DNA from: Chrysaora quinquecirrha
Lineage: Eukaryota > Cnidaria > Scyphozoa > Semaeostomeae > Pelagiidae
Length of the DNA stretch: 64,000 bases
Direction: 5' to 3'
Assembly: GCA_014526335.1 (NCBI GenBank)
Contig: JACTAT010000060.1
Coordinates: 7,481,686-7,545,685 of the forward strand
The notes under the pieces were generated by a model, which made no database searches, had not been told where the DNA came from, and worked only from the letters and a program-made list of their open reading frames with translations. Positions 9,601 to 20,089 of the stretch are shown in pieces. Each line of letters begins with the position of its first letter. Within the stretch, counting starts at the first letter, position 1. The position numbers and the translations under genes were made by a program.

Positions 9601-9770
9601 AATAAATCAATTAACAATTCTAACAATTTAACATTTGTACACTTTTTTCTTTGTCGCTTTCTTTTCTTACACTTTCTTCCTTTATTTATAACCTTTTTAG
9701 GCTTTTTCTTCACTGGTTCATCATCATCAGGTTTGCTTGGCTCCATGACTATCTTTTCAAAAGTATCCAT
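9597..9770 (-). CDS. Small very basic protein, 57 residues
   Basis: ATG at 9770 to TGA at 9599-9597. Residues 1-20 are acidic (PSKPDDDEP). Residues 21-44 are almost all Lys/Arg (KKKPKKVINKGRKCKKRKRQ) with two cysteines, and the tail is a short leucine-rich stretch. The stop overlaps the integrase ATG (ATGA), so it heads the late cluster. It could be a nuclear or DNA-binding peptide. I do not recognise a family. Confidence 0.45.
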   Translation of the reverse strand: MDTFEKIVMEPSKPDDDEPVKKKPKKVINKGRKCKKRKRQRKKCTNVKLLELLIDLL

Positions 9771-9951
9771 TTTTACTGTCTTATAGAATTGTTGATCTCT
9801 ATTTATAACCTTTTCTAGACTTGTACACCACTAAAGGAGCTTCATTAGGGAAAATATTCTTTTAGATTTATTCCCGTCTTTGATGGCTTCTCATTCTTCC
9901 ATCTTCGGATTCCAAGACAGAGTCGTTAGATTTTCTTAGAGCTTTAATATA
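9771..9951. other. Gap between Fic gene and late cluster
   Basis: On the - strand the Fic frame continues for about 27 more codons past its TAG (9954-9952), to a TAA near 9871, so the TAG may truncate the original protein. Otherwise AT-rich with nothing recognisable. This is where a promoter for the late cluster could lie; I see no clear TATA box. Confidence 0.4.
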
Positions 9952-10338
9952 CTATTCTTGATCTTCCCATATTACGCAGTTATTAGACAGGAAACAATAC
10001 AAGAGTTTCGCCAGTCTACCATTACCATCTGGAAAAGGATATATTTGTAAAAACGTTCGCAGAAATTCGTGAGGTTGAATATTTCTATCATCCAAGAGTT
10101 TAGCAAGTTCTTTCTCAATATCTTCAGGTTTACAATATTCAAAGTATTCTTCATGTAAACATGTTATTCGAGGGTTTTGCGCAAATTCGCCATAGTTTTC
10201 GTATATGATAAAGGAATGCGCTTCTTTTATTATACTAATTGTTAATCGATTGGTATATTCTCTAATAGTTTTCAAATAGATAGAGGCATCATGTAAATCA
10301 CCAACTTCATTTTCTGTCTCGTTAATTGAATTTAACAT
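9952..10338 (-). CDS. Fic/DOC-domain protein with altered active-site motif
   Basis: Fic enzymes transfer AMP or related groups to target proteins. A 128-residue frame from ATG (10338) carries an alpha-helical Fic-like body and the motif YPFPDGNGRLAK near residue 100. The family consensus is HxFx(D/E)GNGRxxR, so the catalytic His is Tyr and the final Arg is Lys here, while the Asp-Gly-Asn-Gly-Arg nucleotide-binding core is kept. The frame ends in TAG with open reading beyond it. It is an accessory gene at the right end of the Polinton-like element. The product may be inactive or may bind without catalysis; this is inference. Confidence 0.7.
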   Translation of the reverse strand: MLNSINETENEVGDLHDASIYLKTIREYTNRLTISIIKEAHSFIIYENYGEFAQNPRITCLHEEYFEYCKPEDIEKELAKLLDDRNIQPHEFLRTFLQIYPFPDGNGRLAKLLYCFLSNNCVIWEDQE

Positions 10339-10437
10339 TTCAACATTAATTAATATGAACCAATATATAATATGGAATAAATAGAGTCAATCATTAAGGT
10401 TTTATAACTGATTTATTTTTAAAAATGATGTAAACAG

Positions 10438-11348
10438 TTAGCGTTCTGATGATGGGTCAATTCTCAACGTTACTCGTCCTGAAGAATTCCTCGACATTCT
10501 GTCCACCATTTCTTTGAATTCAATCATACGAATTAAAAATCTAGCGTTCTCATTACTATCGTTTGCAAACCTTATTATTCTTGTCAGCAAAAAAGGATTG
10601 ACCTCTTCTTCTTCTGGTGTATTATAATGCTGTCGAACTAATGCATCGTAGCTCACTTCAGAAATACCATCACTATCATAACCACTATCTTCACTATCAT
10701 AATCACCATCACGATCTGCAACAAGCCCATAATCTCTGATATCTACATAATCATCATTGGGAGTGTTGAATGCTCTGTCTGTTAGCTCCTGAAGTGCTGT
10801 TTGCATCATTACATCGTGCACCATTGCAGGTCGTACTAGCATAGATTCTGAAGGTTGTATAATCACAGGTTCTGAAGATTCTGAAGATTCTGAAGGTTCT
10901 TGAGCAGCAGCAGCAATCTAATAATAAAGAGAATATTTATATGAGAAGATGTTCCAGTCTTATAAGTATATTTAAATGAGTATAAATTATGCTTTTACAA
11001 ATTACCTCTAGTATAACAGCATTGTATGGTATGAGTCTACATAGAGGACATGAATTCATTTGCACTCGCCATCTGAAATGAAAAAGAAATAAATAAATAC
11101 TTGAAATAATTAGTATAAACGAATGTTTGAAATAATAATTATTATGGGTTTAAGCGAATGCTTGAAACAACTTACTGGTTTATGCATCTCAGATGAAAAA
11201 CTTGCTCACACTGCTGGCATCTTGAGTAGTAAGCGTCATCCAACTCAGTTGTTAGACAAATGGAGCAGTTGTTCTGAAATACTGACTCTCCTGGTTGCAG
11301 TCTGATCATTTGCTGCATGCTGACAATTGCTCTTCTTGCTCCAATCAT
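10438..11348 (-). CDS. RING-finger (C4HC3) protein, three exons, intact when spliced
   Basis: Probable E3 ubiquitin ligase. Exon 1 is 11348-11176, exon 2 is 11072-11006, exon 3 is 10917-10438. The introns are 103 and 88 bases, with GTAAGT and GTAATT donors and TTTCAG and TTATTAG acceptors. Splicing gives a continuous 239-residue frame in which the RING ligands line up: Cys28, Cys31, Cys44, Cys47, His52, Cys55 (exon 1), then Cys66 and Cys69 (exon 2, CPLC). After the finger comes a Ser/Glu-rich linker, an Asp-rich acidic segment and a hydrophilic tail. The HSE at 11514-11526 lies 166 bases upstream of the ATG. This is one of the few genes here with no visible lesion. It could be an element accessory gene or a captured host gene. 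Confidence 0.75.
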
Positions 11349-11460
11349 CTTTTCTTCGAGACTCGCAACTAACACAACAGGTCGCAGTAGGTTGAAGCAA
11401 AATAAAAACAACAAACTCAACGGTTTTGTGTGTTTCTAAAAGCCTTTGAAGAAGCCTTGG

Positions 11461-11590
11461 AAACAAGAGTTTTAACCAATCAAATCGCTGTAAGCTAGAC
11501 CTAGTCTTCTTCAGAACTTTCTAGAAACAAGAGTTTTAAACAATCAAATCGCTGTAAGTTGGAAACATAATCAACCAACCAATCAGATCA
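11461..11590 (-). promoter_or_regulatory. Right-end regulatory region: HSE, CCAAT boxes and a 34-bp direct repeat
   Basis: GAA 11514, TTC 11519 and GAA 11524 form a three-unit heat shock element upstream of the RING gene. A ~34-base direct repeat (AAACAAGAGTTTTAAMCAAT core) occurs at 11461-11494 and 11526-11559, differing by one base. CCAAT boxes appear at 11476 and near 11578. The CTGATTGGTT core is shared with the left-end promoter. Confidence 0.5.
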
Positions 11591-11739
11591 AGTCGTTCGA
11601 TGATAACGCGTCACATGACGAGGATTTTATCGCAGGAAAAATTAAAATTGGCGTCCCGTCAGCAAATTTCAACACTCTTGGAAAATTTTCTCGAAGTCGG
11701 TAAGCACCTTTAACTTTTCTCTACTTTTTCTTGGAAAAG

Positions 11740-12805
11740 TGTTAGAAATGTAGTTTTGTTATCATTTTAACTTAAAATAAATATTTCTTGTTTATTTAAG
11801 GATGCTTCATTTTTATTTGTTTGGTTATAACTTATTCTAAAAGCCGTGAAACTTGTGAAGCTTCGAGACCCGACCGGGCCTAGAATCCTTCACTCCAATT
11901 CTTCGCTTCAATTCTTACTTTTTCATAGAAATGTAGTTTTCTTATTATTTTAACTTATAATAACTATTTCTTGTTTATTTAAGGATGCTTCATTTTTATT
12001 TGTTTGGTTATAACTTATTCTATAAGCCGTGAAACTTATGAAGATTCGAGTTCGCTTCAATTCTTACTTTTTCATAGAAATGTAGTTTTCTTATTATTTT
12101 AACTTATAATAACTATTTCTTGTTTATTTAAGGATGCTTCATTTTTATTTGTTTGGTTATAACTTATTCTATAAGCCATGAAACTTATGAAGCTTCGAGA
12201 CCCGACCGGGCCTAGAATCCTTCACTCTAATTCTTCGTTTCAATTCTTACTTTTTCATAGAAATGTAGTTTTCTTATTATTTTAACTTATAATAACTATT
12301 TCTTGTTTATTTAAGGATGCTTCATTTTTATTTGTTTTGGCTATAACTTATTCTATAAGCCGTGAAACTTATGAAGCTTCGAGACCCGACCAGGCCTAGA
12401 ATCCTTCACTCCAATTCTTCGCTTCAATTCTTACTTTTTCATAGAAATGTAGTTTTCTTATTATTTTAACTTATAATAACTATTTCTTGTTTATTTAAGG
12501 ATGCTTCATTTTTATTTGTTTTGGCTATAACTTATTCTATAAGCTGTGAAACTTATGAAGCTTCGAGACCCGACCAGGCCTAGAATCCTTCACTCCAATT
12601 CTTCGTTTCAATTCTTACTTTTTCATAGAAATGTAGTTTTCTTATTATTTTAACTTATAATAACTATTTCTTGCTTATTTAAGGATGTTTCATTTTTATT
12701 TGTCTGACCAAAACTTATTCTAAAAGCCGTGAAACTTATGAAGCTTCGAGACCTGACCGGGCCTAGAATCCTTGACTTCAATTCTTCGTTTCAATCCCTC
12801 AACTA
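11740..12805. repeat. ~183-bp satellite array, six copies
   Basis: The anchor GAAATGTAGTTTT recurs at 11745, 11928, 12077, 12260, 12444 and 12628, giving periods of 183, 149, 183, 184 and 184. The short third step reflects loss of ~34 bases around the CGAGACCCGACC segment. Each unit has an AT-rich part (TTATTTAAGGATGCTTC) and a GC-rich part (GACCCGACCGGGCCTAG). It directly follows the Polinton-like element. Confidence 0.9.
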
Positions 12806-13007
12806 AATTCTCAATTTAATTTCTTATTAAAACTTTCCACTTTTCTTTTCTTTCCCATGAGGATTTATAAATTTTGATTTAAAAGACGAAAAGTTTATGT
12901 AGATGGTTTATATCGCTTATCGGTTAATTTCGTTTTAATTTTCAATCCATGGGGTGTTTTGAATAGTTCAGACTTGTAGGTTTTTATATATTTTCTTTTT
13001 ATAGAAT
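12806..13007. other. Intergenic, nothing recognised
   Basis: AT-rich sequence ending in a polypyrimidine tract and TATAG that could be a splice acceptor for the short frame at 13008. Confidence 0.4.
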
Positions 13008-13157
13008 ATGGACATCATAGAAGACGAAATTCAAATTTTTGAATGTCAGAGCTGCTGGGCCCTGCTGCCTTATCAGGGGTGCCATCATAGCTGTCCGGAA
13101 GAAGATGATGGTCTGGGACGCTCACAAATCCCTGATTTTCTTGTTGTAAAAACGTAG
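13008..13157 (+). CDS. Short cysteine-rich frame, 49 residues, unrecognised
   Basis: ATG to TAG with FECQSCWALLPYQGCHHSC, a possible CxxC...CxxxC metal site, then an acidic patch. The preceding TTTTTATAG looks like a splice acceptor, and a GTAAGC donor stands at ~11700, so it might be the second exon of a small gene with the satellite in its intron. That model is speculative; it may also be a transposon remnant. Confidence 0.25.
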   Translation: MDIIEDEIQIFECQSCWALLPYQGCHHSCPEEDDGLGRSQIPDFLVVKT

Positions 13158-13423
13158 TACATAATATCTTTTTGATGCCAGCTAGACAGAAAGGATTGCT
13201 GAATGGCATACAATAGCTGAGAAGCTAGAATGAGCTTCATATAGGATGAATGAGTGTTGAACTTAGGCCATTGATGACAATGAAGAAGAAGCGGAATAAA
13301 GTTAGTTGAACGCAATTTAGTGGTATGCCTATTACAATAAAAATATATCAATTAAAAATACAAATTGCAGATTACTCTGAACAAAACATTAATAGTCATA
13401 AATAAACGGTTGCGTGTATCCAG

Positions 13424-16308
13424 TTACTGGTTTTTGAAAAGGATGAGCTTAGTGAATTGATGTTGCTCACTCGCTTTGCCTTTCTGAATGATTTTCTTGC
13501 AGTAACTTTTCCCATAGGTGAAAAGCGGCAAAGTGAAATATTTGTTTGCAACACATTTTGTGAGCCAGCTGTCATGATATTCTTCAAAAGCTGTTTCATT
13601 TAATCAAGATGGATGCGATGGAAATAAGGTATTTGCAGCCGATCTTTCCTCTGCCCAGAAATGCTTTAAAACATCCATGATAATGGTTTCTTTGATTTTT
13701 CTTTTGCCTGATATTCTATTGAAATTTTCTTTGCAGACAAACATTTTAAAAATATGCTCTGAAAATTCAACAACTTTGCAGACAGACTCTGATGGGAAGT
13801 TCAGTCCTCCATTATTCACAAATGTTGTGAAAGCTGAAGCTTGTCTGGTCTGTGAATAATTGTGATCAGATGGAGCAGTTGACCCAAGAAGTGAACGAAT
13901 TCAATGTTTACAATGCTACTTTTTTAACAAGCTTGTAAACTATTTCATGTTTCATTTTCATTGCTGTCTTCTTGTGTGTTCTGCTCTTCAATTGGGGGTT
14001 CTCTCTTTCTGGATTGAAAAACAGGTATTATTGAATTCTGCTCAAACAGCTGACAGTTAGCACTATCTGATGCCATAACACTGTTTTTCAGGAGCATTTT
14101 TCTAAGGGCATACTTAATCTGAAGAGCATTTGGATTGTTGTTCCAACCTCCTCTTCCTCGAATGCAAGAAAGCATCAATTCAATATGATCCTGAGAGAAC
14201 TTGTACGTTAATACATACTGGAATGGGTCCTCTTCCATGGTGAGTAAACAGCTGGCAAGATCAATGCTTGACGCTATTGTTATCACAAAAACCCTATAAA
14301 AATGTCTATCGTCTGTGCATGTAGAGAGGCTGACCACTAGAAGACTTCAAGGACATCAAATATCAAGCTGTTGATTTCAAGACATACATCCAGCGCTGTC
14401 CAGTTGCTGAACATAATGGCTATTTAAAACCTTTTGCCAGTGGATTTCTTGAATTCAGAATGTCAAACAAGCAATCAATCATCCTGATGAATTCAACAGT
14501 GGCTTCACTGCCAGCAAAGTTAGGTAATTTCATTCCCTTACTCAAAAATTCGATAGCATCTGCTACAGAAGAGCTCAAGGTTTGTGCAGCTAAAGACACA
14601 TTCATTTTGTTCTTACCATATTCAGTGCGGGAGCTTGATAATTTATTTCCAAGCTTTAAACCCTCTACTTTTTGCAATTCATATAACTGTTTAATGAATT
14701 TCCATTCAATTTTTGACCAGAGGGAGACAAAAAGGATGACAAGTCACCAAGAGAATTGCGAGCTAGTTTCAGCATGTGGCAGGGATCTAAAATTGCAAAA
14801 CCATCTTGTTGTGTGGATGGATGTTTGAATTTGGAAGCAGTGCTGTTGAAATTCTTTCCAAACTTGCAGCCAAGTTTTTTGAACATGTCTAGATTTGTTG
14901 ATGCTCCTTCGCATCTAACTGACCACACTCGAAGCCCTATCTTATTTGTTTTGAGCAATGCAATTTTTACCAGCTGAGTTTGCACATTTGATGACAATTT
15001 GTCTGTTAGGAAATATGGAATTGGACATTTCCAGTGACCCCTTTATCTAACTAACAGAAATACAAGTGCCTCAGATGCAAGCTGTTCACAAGGCTCTTGT
15101 AAAGCTCCTCCATAATCTGAAAAGCCAGCATATGTATCAGCTTTTTGATCACAGACTGTTTGCTTTCTTATGGACATGGCATCGATTATCAAGGCACAGT
15201 CTTTGTTTTCAGGTGAATCTTTGAGTTTTATAGCCAATGACTTCAGTGTTTCACTGAAAAAACCAGGCTCACAGATAGCAGAAACTGGCCACTGTCTTAT
15301 TAGAGAAGGATGGGGCAGATAAAGTATCCACCTAACATAATTGTTTGCCTGAGGTGAGTAATAATACAATGTTAAAGCACATTCTTTGATGTCATTTGTA
15401 TATCTTCAACCTTTTGGTTGACGCCCAGAATTCTTCAGATTACTTTTGAAACAATTAGAGAGACAAACTATCAAAACGTTGGTGCAACAGTTCAGCTTCC
15501 TCAGATATCAAGTATAGTTCAGACGTTAACTTCTCTATCAGATTTGCCATATTCTTGATTTTATTATCTCAACGTCTTATCTTCTGTTAACCTTCTTACC
15601 TTTAGTTTCAGTTTGCGGTTTAGTTTGCTTATTTGATTTACCTTTTCCTCGCCCAGTTTTTGAATTTAGCAGTGTCTTGGTTTTTATTATTTACATTTGA
15701 ATATATATCTGTATCTGTATTTACACTATTTACATATTCGAGAGAATTGGAAACTTTAGAATAACTATGCATCTTTAGAATTTTTCTTGGTGAATATCTG
15801 ACTGTACGGTTCTCATTTTTACGCTTCAGTCCAACTCTTGACTTGATTGTTTTATCTTGTAGATGAGCAGGGAAGCCTCTAAAAATTGAAGGAACTGCAT
15901 CTGGCTTTAACTTACTCCTACATGTTGGTGATGGTTATCTCAGATAATCTGCTTCTTGAAAATGGTCACTACAAATGTAACTGTATGATGTTGATTCCAG
16001 TCAGTGCCATCAGCATTCTGTCTTCTAACTGCTTTTTCCCATTTAGTCAAGAACTCCTTGTTTTTGTGTGGAAATCTAAAATTGTGTTAGTTACAGTGAA
16101 ACTAATTGTGGTATTAGATTTTGAAAAACAGACCAATATTAAATTTAAAATGGATTTTGAGATGCTGAAAGCTAATAATAAATGAACATACCTATGAAAT
16201 GCTATGTAATTTCTTATTTTTGCTATTTCTATTATTATCTATGCCTTCAGATCCTTTTTTACTTGTCTGTCTGTTAGTACAACCAAAGGTAACACAACAG
16301 ATTGGCAT
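13424..16308 (-). pseudogene. P-element (THAP9-like) transposase, decayed
   Basis: DNA transposase with an N-terminal THAP zinc finger. THAP exon 1 starts at ATG 16308 (MPICCVTFGCTN) and ends at a GTATGT donor near 16192. THAP exon 2 begins near 16075 (FPHKNKEFLTKWEKAV) and contains YICSDHF. The catalytic body follows: YYSPQANNYVRWILYLPHPS near 15360, Asp in IIDAMSIRK, Asp in LDPCHMLKLARNSL, and Glu in SQDHIELMLSCIRGRGG with the following WNNNP, all characteristic of P-element/THAP9 transposases. The C-terminus continues in another frame to TAA at 13426-13424. There is a one-base insertion at the THAP exon junction, a further THAP frameshift, stops near 15430-15490 and several frame changes. 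No terminal repeats were identified. Confidence 0.85.
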
Positions 16309-18469
16309 CTTTTACAATAATGAAAGTGAGCATTGCCTATTTCAACATTGGAATGATTGCCACGTGGGTTGCCTGCCTGTGCCCTGGAATCTTTCCCGCC
16401 AATTCTCAAATCAAATTTCAAATTCGACTCAATCTAATGTCTCGGTTCAGGACAATAGATTTTTTAGGGACTGGTTCTAGAAACGTCCTCTGATCTTGCT
16501 TTCATTTTGTTTCAAAGCCAAAAGCAAGTTGTTGAGAACAGCACCACCTTACCAGAACACCAGAGTAATAAAACAGCTCAGTCGTTCAGTGACATCTATC
16601 AGAAATCTACATGTTTCAATGTACAAAATACAATAAATTGTTTACATAGTCTTAAAAATTTAATATCTTATCTAAGAATTACAATTAACAAGCGCTCCAG
16701 AACGATAACCTTCTATATTTCATTTGCCGTTTCTTCAAGAAGTATACAGTATGTTACTGTAGTAGGCCAAGCGAATAGTCTAGGGTGGGTAATGCAAAAA
16801 TTAGTTTGCAGTAAGCAGAAACATTGAATTATAAAAGCTAATGTCATGACTTATACATATGCGGTACATTAACTCCATCTCTGTCTTTTTTCCTGAAGTG
16901 GTATTGCAATATTTGTTATTAGCTTTTATACCTCCAATTGCATCACAATCGTCATGTTATTTTGGTGGCCTGTTTGTATGAACGAACGACGTGCAGCTCT
17001 TTGTTCCCTCAAATTTCAGCTCACTATATAAATATCTTCATTTAAATGACTTCAGATTAATCCAATATCTTTAAAGTTTAGCTTTTGAAAGCAGCTTATC
17101 TTGATTTTCCAGTAATTCGTAGTTATTTCTGGCTTCAAACTCTTCTTTCACGGTATTTTTGCTCATTTTTCCATACTGAACCTCATGTTTGCGCATCTCG
17201 GGCATACGTGCAAGCTCTCTCTCCATGCCCGCCATTTTGTGTTATGCTTTTTCAACAATAGGGTTATTGTTCCAGTCTTTTTATTTTGTAGTTCAATGGC
17301 TGAAATTGTCCATTTTCAAAAAATAAAAATTAGACGAAATGCAGTTTGGAAAGAATAACAGTTCAGCTGCAGCAGTTAGTTGTTTTTATTTCTGTTGAAG
17401 AACAGCTGTAATGGTTTTTCAAGTTAATTGTCATATACATGACAAACATTTTCGATAAAAAATTTTATCACTATTGAAATTTAGTTTTTTTATGTTTTCA
17501 TTGTGTCTGCCAACCTGTGCATTTGTTTTATTATTTTGTAAAAATAGTAAAAATAGATCTACCTGTGAGTCTTACATTTCTGTTGTATATACCAATCAGC
17601 TCACTAATAATTTCTTTGATGCGTGTAATTCAAGCTTTTATTTTGTCATCTTTTTTTACTGGAATCAAAAATGTAAAACCTCTATTTGAGGTTACTGAAC
17701 TATTTTTGGCTAGTTAGCTTTTAAGTCAAATATTTCCTGCCCTGTCATATTTCCAAGCAGACAGTTTTTTCTGCTATTTTTCGACTGATCAAGTACAAAT
17801 GATATAAAAACTTACCTGTCATTTTGGCATAATTGTGAGAGAGATGTAAAAATTATGCTTATTCAGCTTGAATGTTGATTTGAAATATTTTGAAAATCTT
17901 ATCCAGCATGGCATTTTTTGTCTGACCAATACTAAAATTGTTTGTCTCATATCTTCGGTTAAGAACCTTAGATACTTAGAGCAAAGATCTGTATCTGATT
18001 AAGTGAAGCAAGCAATCTTTATGTGTTTTAAGGAGATGTCTTGGATGTCGTCATTACCAAATGCCAATCCTTCTGTCAAGGGCAACTGTTCTTCTTCTCC
18101 AAATGAATATGAATGAGCAGGAGCTCTTCAGCACCAGTGAACACAATATTTGTCACAGAATTCTCAATAATTATTTGGAAAAACAAAAAAGTACATCGCA
18201 ACAATGGAAAAACAATACAACCTGAGCACTGTTAAACAATTCATCAAACTGAGCTGAAGGTTTGACAATGAAAAATACAATACCAGTTTTTCCCAATGTC
18301 AGGGCTCATCAGTGCAGCTAGACTATGACAATGTATTATTTGTAATACATTCTTTGATTTTCTCTTTTCGCAAGCTTAATCTCAGGGTGAATATGAAATT
18401 GAAGATTAGTGGATACATTTCCAGAAAATTTACATTTCAAATAAAACGTCTGTAAATGAAACTGGGTGA
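16309..18469. other. Mostly noncoding spacer
   Basis: AT-rich with only scattered short frames. One - strand frame, 17071-17235 (54 residues, ATG start, hydrophilic and Glu/Lys-rich, MERELARMPEMRKHEV near its start), might be a small exon, but I recognise no family. Nothing else is supportable here. Confidence 0.4.
17071..17235 (-). CDS. Short hydrophilic frame, 54 residues, unrecognised
   Basis: ATG at 17235 to TAA at 17073-17071. Charged and probably helical or coiled, with no cysteine motif and no signal peptide. It may be an isolated exon or chance. Confidence 0.15.
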   Translation of the reverse strand: MAGMERELARMPEMRKHEVQYGKMSKNTVKEEFEARNNYELLENQDKLLSKAKL

Positions 18470-20089
18470 ACAACCCTTGACAAGTTAGAAGGGATAAGGG
18501 CAGACTTAGTCAGACTTGACACAAATTGGCAAGAGTGGGGATTCCCCTGACTTGTTTATGCATTATCCAAGTGGACAGAGAGAAACCCAATAAGCCATGA
18601 AACAAGAGAAAAAGTTTTTACAGCAACTTAAGGAAGTTATCAGAGAAGGCCATGTGTTTATTCTGAGAATTCTAACCACAAATCAGTTGATTGCAGAAAA
18701 GTTGAACAGGTAAACAAACGAAGAAACATACTCAGACAGAAAAAATTGTGTTTTAACTGGACAGGGTCTGGACACCGAGCATCAGCATGTGAGAGTAAAG
18801 GGAGTTCTCGTAACTGCAAAGGCAAACACCACACATCAGTTTGTGACAAAGCGCAAAGAGAGGCTGAGGTTCTTCTGGTAACAGGTGAACAAAGTGTTAT
18901 CTATCCAGTGGTTATTGTGAAGGTTGAAGGGGTGACCTGTAGAGCATTGCTGAACACAGGGGCTGGAAGTTCCTATGTATCAAATAAGCTCATTGAGATT
19001 ATCATAAAGAAGCCAATGAGAGAGGAAAGCAGACAGATAGACATGATGATGTCAAGTGTGACAACGAAAATAGAAATCTATGAAGTTGAGTTGAAGAATC
19101 TCAAAGAAACCTACAGTCTGAGTATTAATATGAGCAAAGTGGACCGGAGGGAGCTCCTCAAAGTTCCAAATCCAAATTATGAGAGACTGATTGCAGAATA
19201 TACACACTTGAGAGGAATTCAAATGGATGATAAAGACAAGAAAGATGATCTACCAATACATGTAATCATAGGAGCCAGTGATTTTGCCAACATAAAGACC
19301 CCTACAAAGCCAAGGATAGGGAGACTAGGAGAACCAATACTGGAGCTGACCAACATTGGTTGGACGATTATGTCACCAGGACATGAACTAGTATCAACTA
19401 ATGCTCTTTTAACAAGGACAAAAGAAGCTAAGTTTGAGAGATTGTGGTCTTTGGATGTTTTAGGCCTGGAAGAAAAGGGAGAAAGAAATCCAGTCGATCA
19501 AGTTTTCAGCGAGCAGTTAGAACGTAGCCCAGAAGGATGTTATCAAACAGGGTTAATTTGGAAAACCTGCATTTCAGAATTGCCCAATAATGAAATGGGA
19601 AGCAAAGCAAGACTCGCTAAACTAGTAGGGAGATTAGAGAAACAACCAGAACTCTTCCAAAAGTATGAAGAAATTATACAAGAACAAGAACAACAGGGAA
19701 TAATAGAGAAAGCACCTGAAAAGCAGAGCAAAGAAAAAGAATTCTATTTGCCTGATACAGCAGTTTTTAGGGAGGGAGCCGAGAGCACCAAAGTTTGCAT
19801 TGTATATGATGCATCTGCAAGATCCAGTGAAAACTCTCCCTCTCTCAATGATTGTTTGGAGACTGGCCCACCTTTACAAAACATTATTTGGGATATATTA
19901 ACAAGAAACAGAATGCAGCCATGGATAGCTAGTGGAGACATAAAGCAAGCCTTTTTACAGATTCGTATTCGTGAGACAGACCGGGATGTATTGAGATTCC
20001 ATTGGCCAAGAGACAGAGATATCACAGACCTGGAAGTGTACAGATTTTCAAGAGTTTTATTTAGGCTTAATCAGTCACCGTTCATACTT
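18470..20089 (+). pseudogene. BEL/Pao Gag-Pol, first part: Gag tail, zinc knuckles, protease, RT fingers
   Basis: The Gag tail reads from about 18476 with breaks. The long open part starts near 18746. Zinc-knuckle sequence (CFNWTGSGHRASAC, where the second Cys of the usual CFNC is Trp) precedes a retropepsin motif ALLNTGAGSSYVS, in which the catalytic Asp of DTG is Asn. Reverse transcriptase then begins: IVYDASA, SLNDCLETGPPLQN and the catalytic-region ASGDIKQAFLQI. The frame reaches SPFIL and is cut by the insertion at 20090. Confidence 0.85.

Larger units (their letters stand above)
1..11640. mobile_element. Polinton/adintovirus-like integrated element, left end cut by the window
   Basis: The block holds a protein-primed family-B DNA polymerase on the + strand facing a long - strand cluster with a chromodomain retroviral-type integrase, an adenovirus-type cysteine protease, a capsid-type protein and a basic core-type protein. 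That set is diagnostic of Polintons (Mavericks) and adintoviruses, which are virus-like DNA elements of animals. I recognise no FtsK/HerA-type packaging ATPase. Extra genes at the right end encode a Fic domain and a RING finger. Both ends carry heat-shock-element-like motifs and CCAAT boxes. The polymerase, integrase, protease and one structural gene are broken, so this copy looks decayed, although several small genes are open. The right boundary is approximate, because I found no clean inverted repeat or target duplication; the left terminus lies outside the window. Confidence 0.85.

Noticed and set aside
16199..16480. Hydrophobic + strand frame that could be a membrane protein
   Set aside because: The opposite strand encodes the THAP exon of the P-element transposase, which explains the region.
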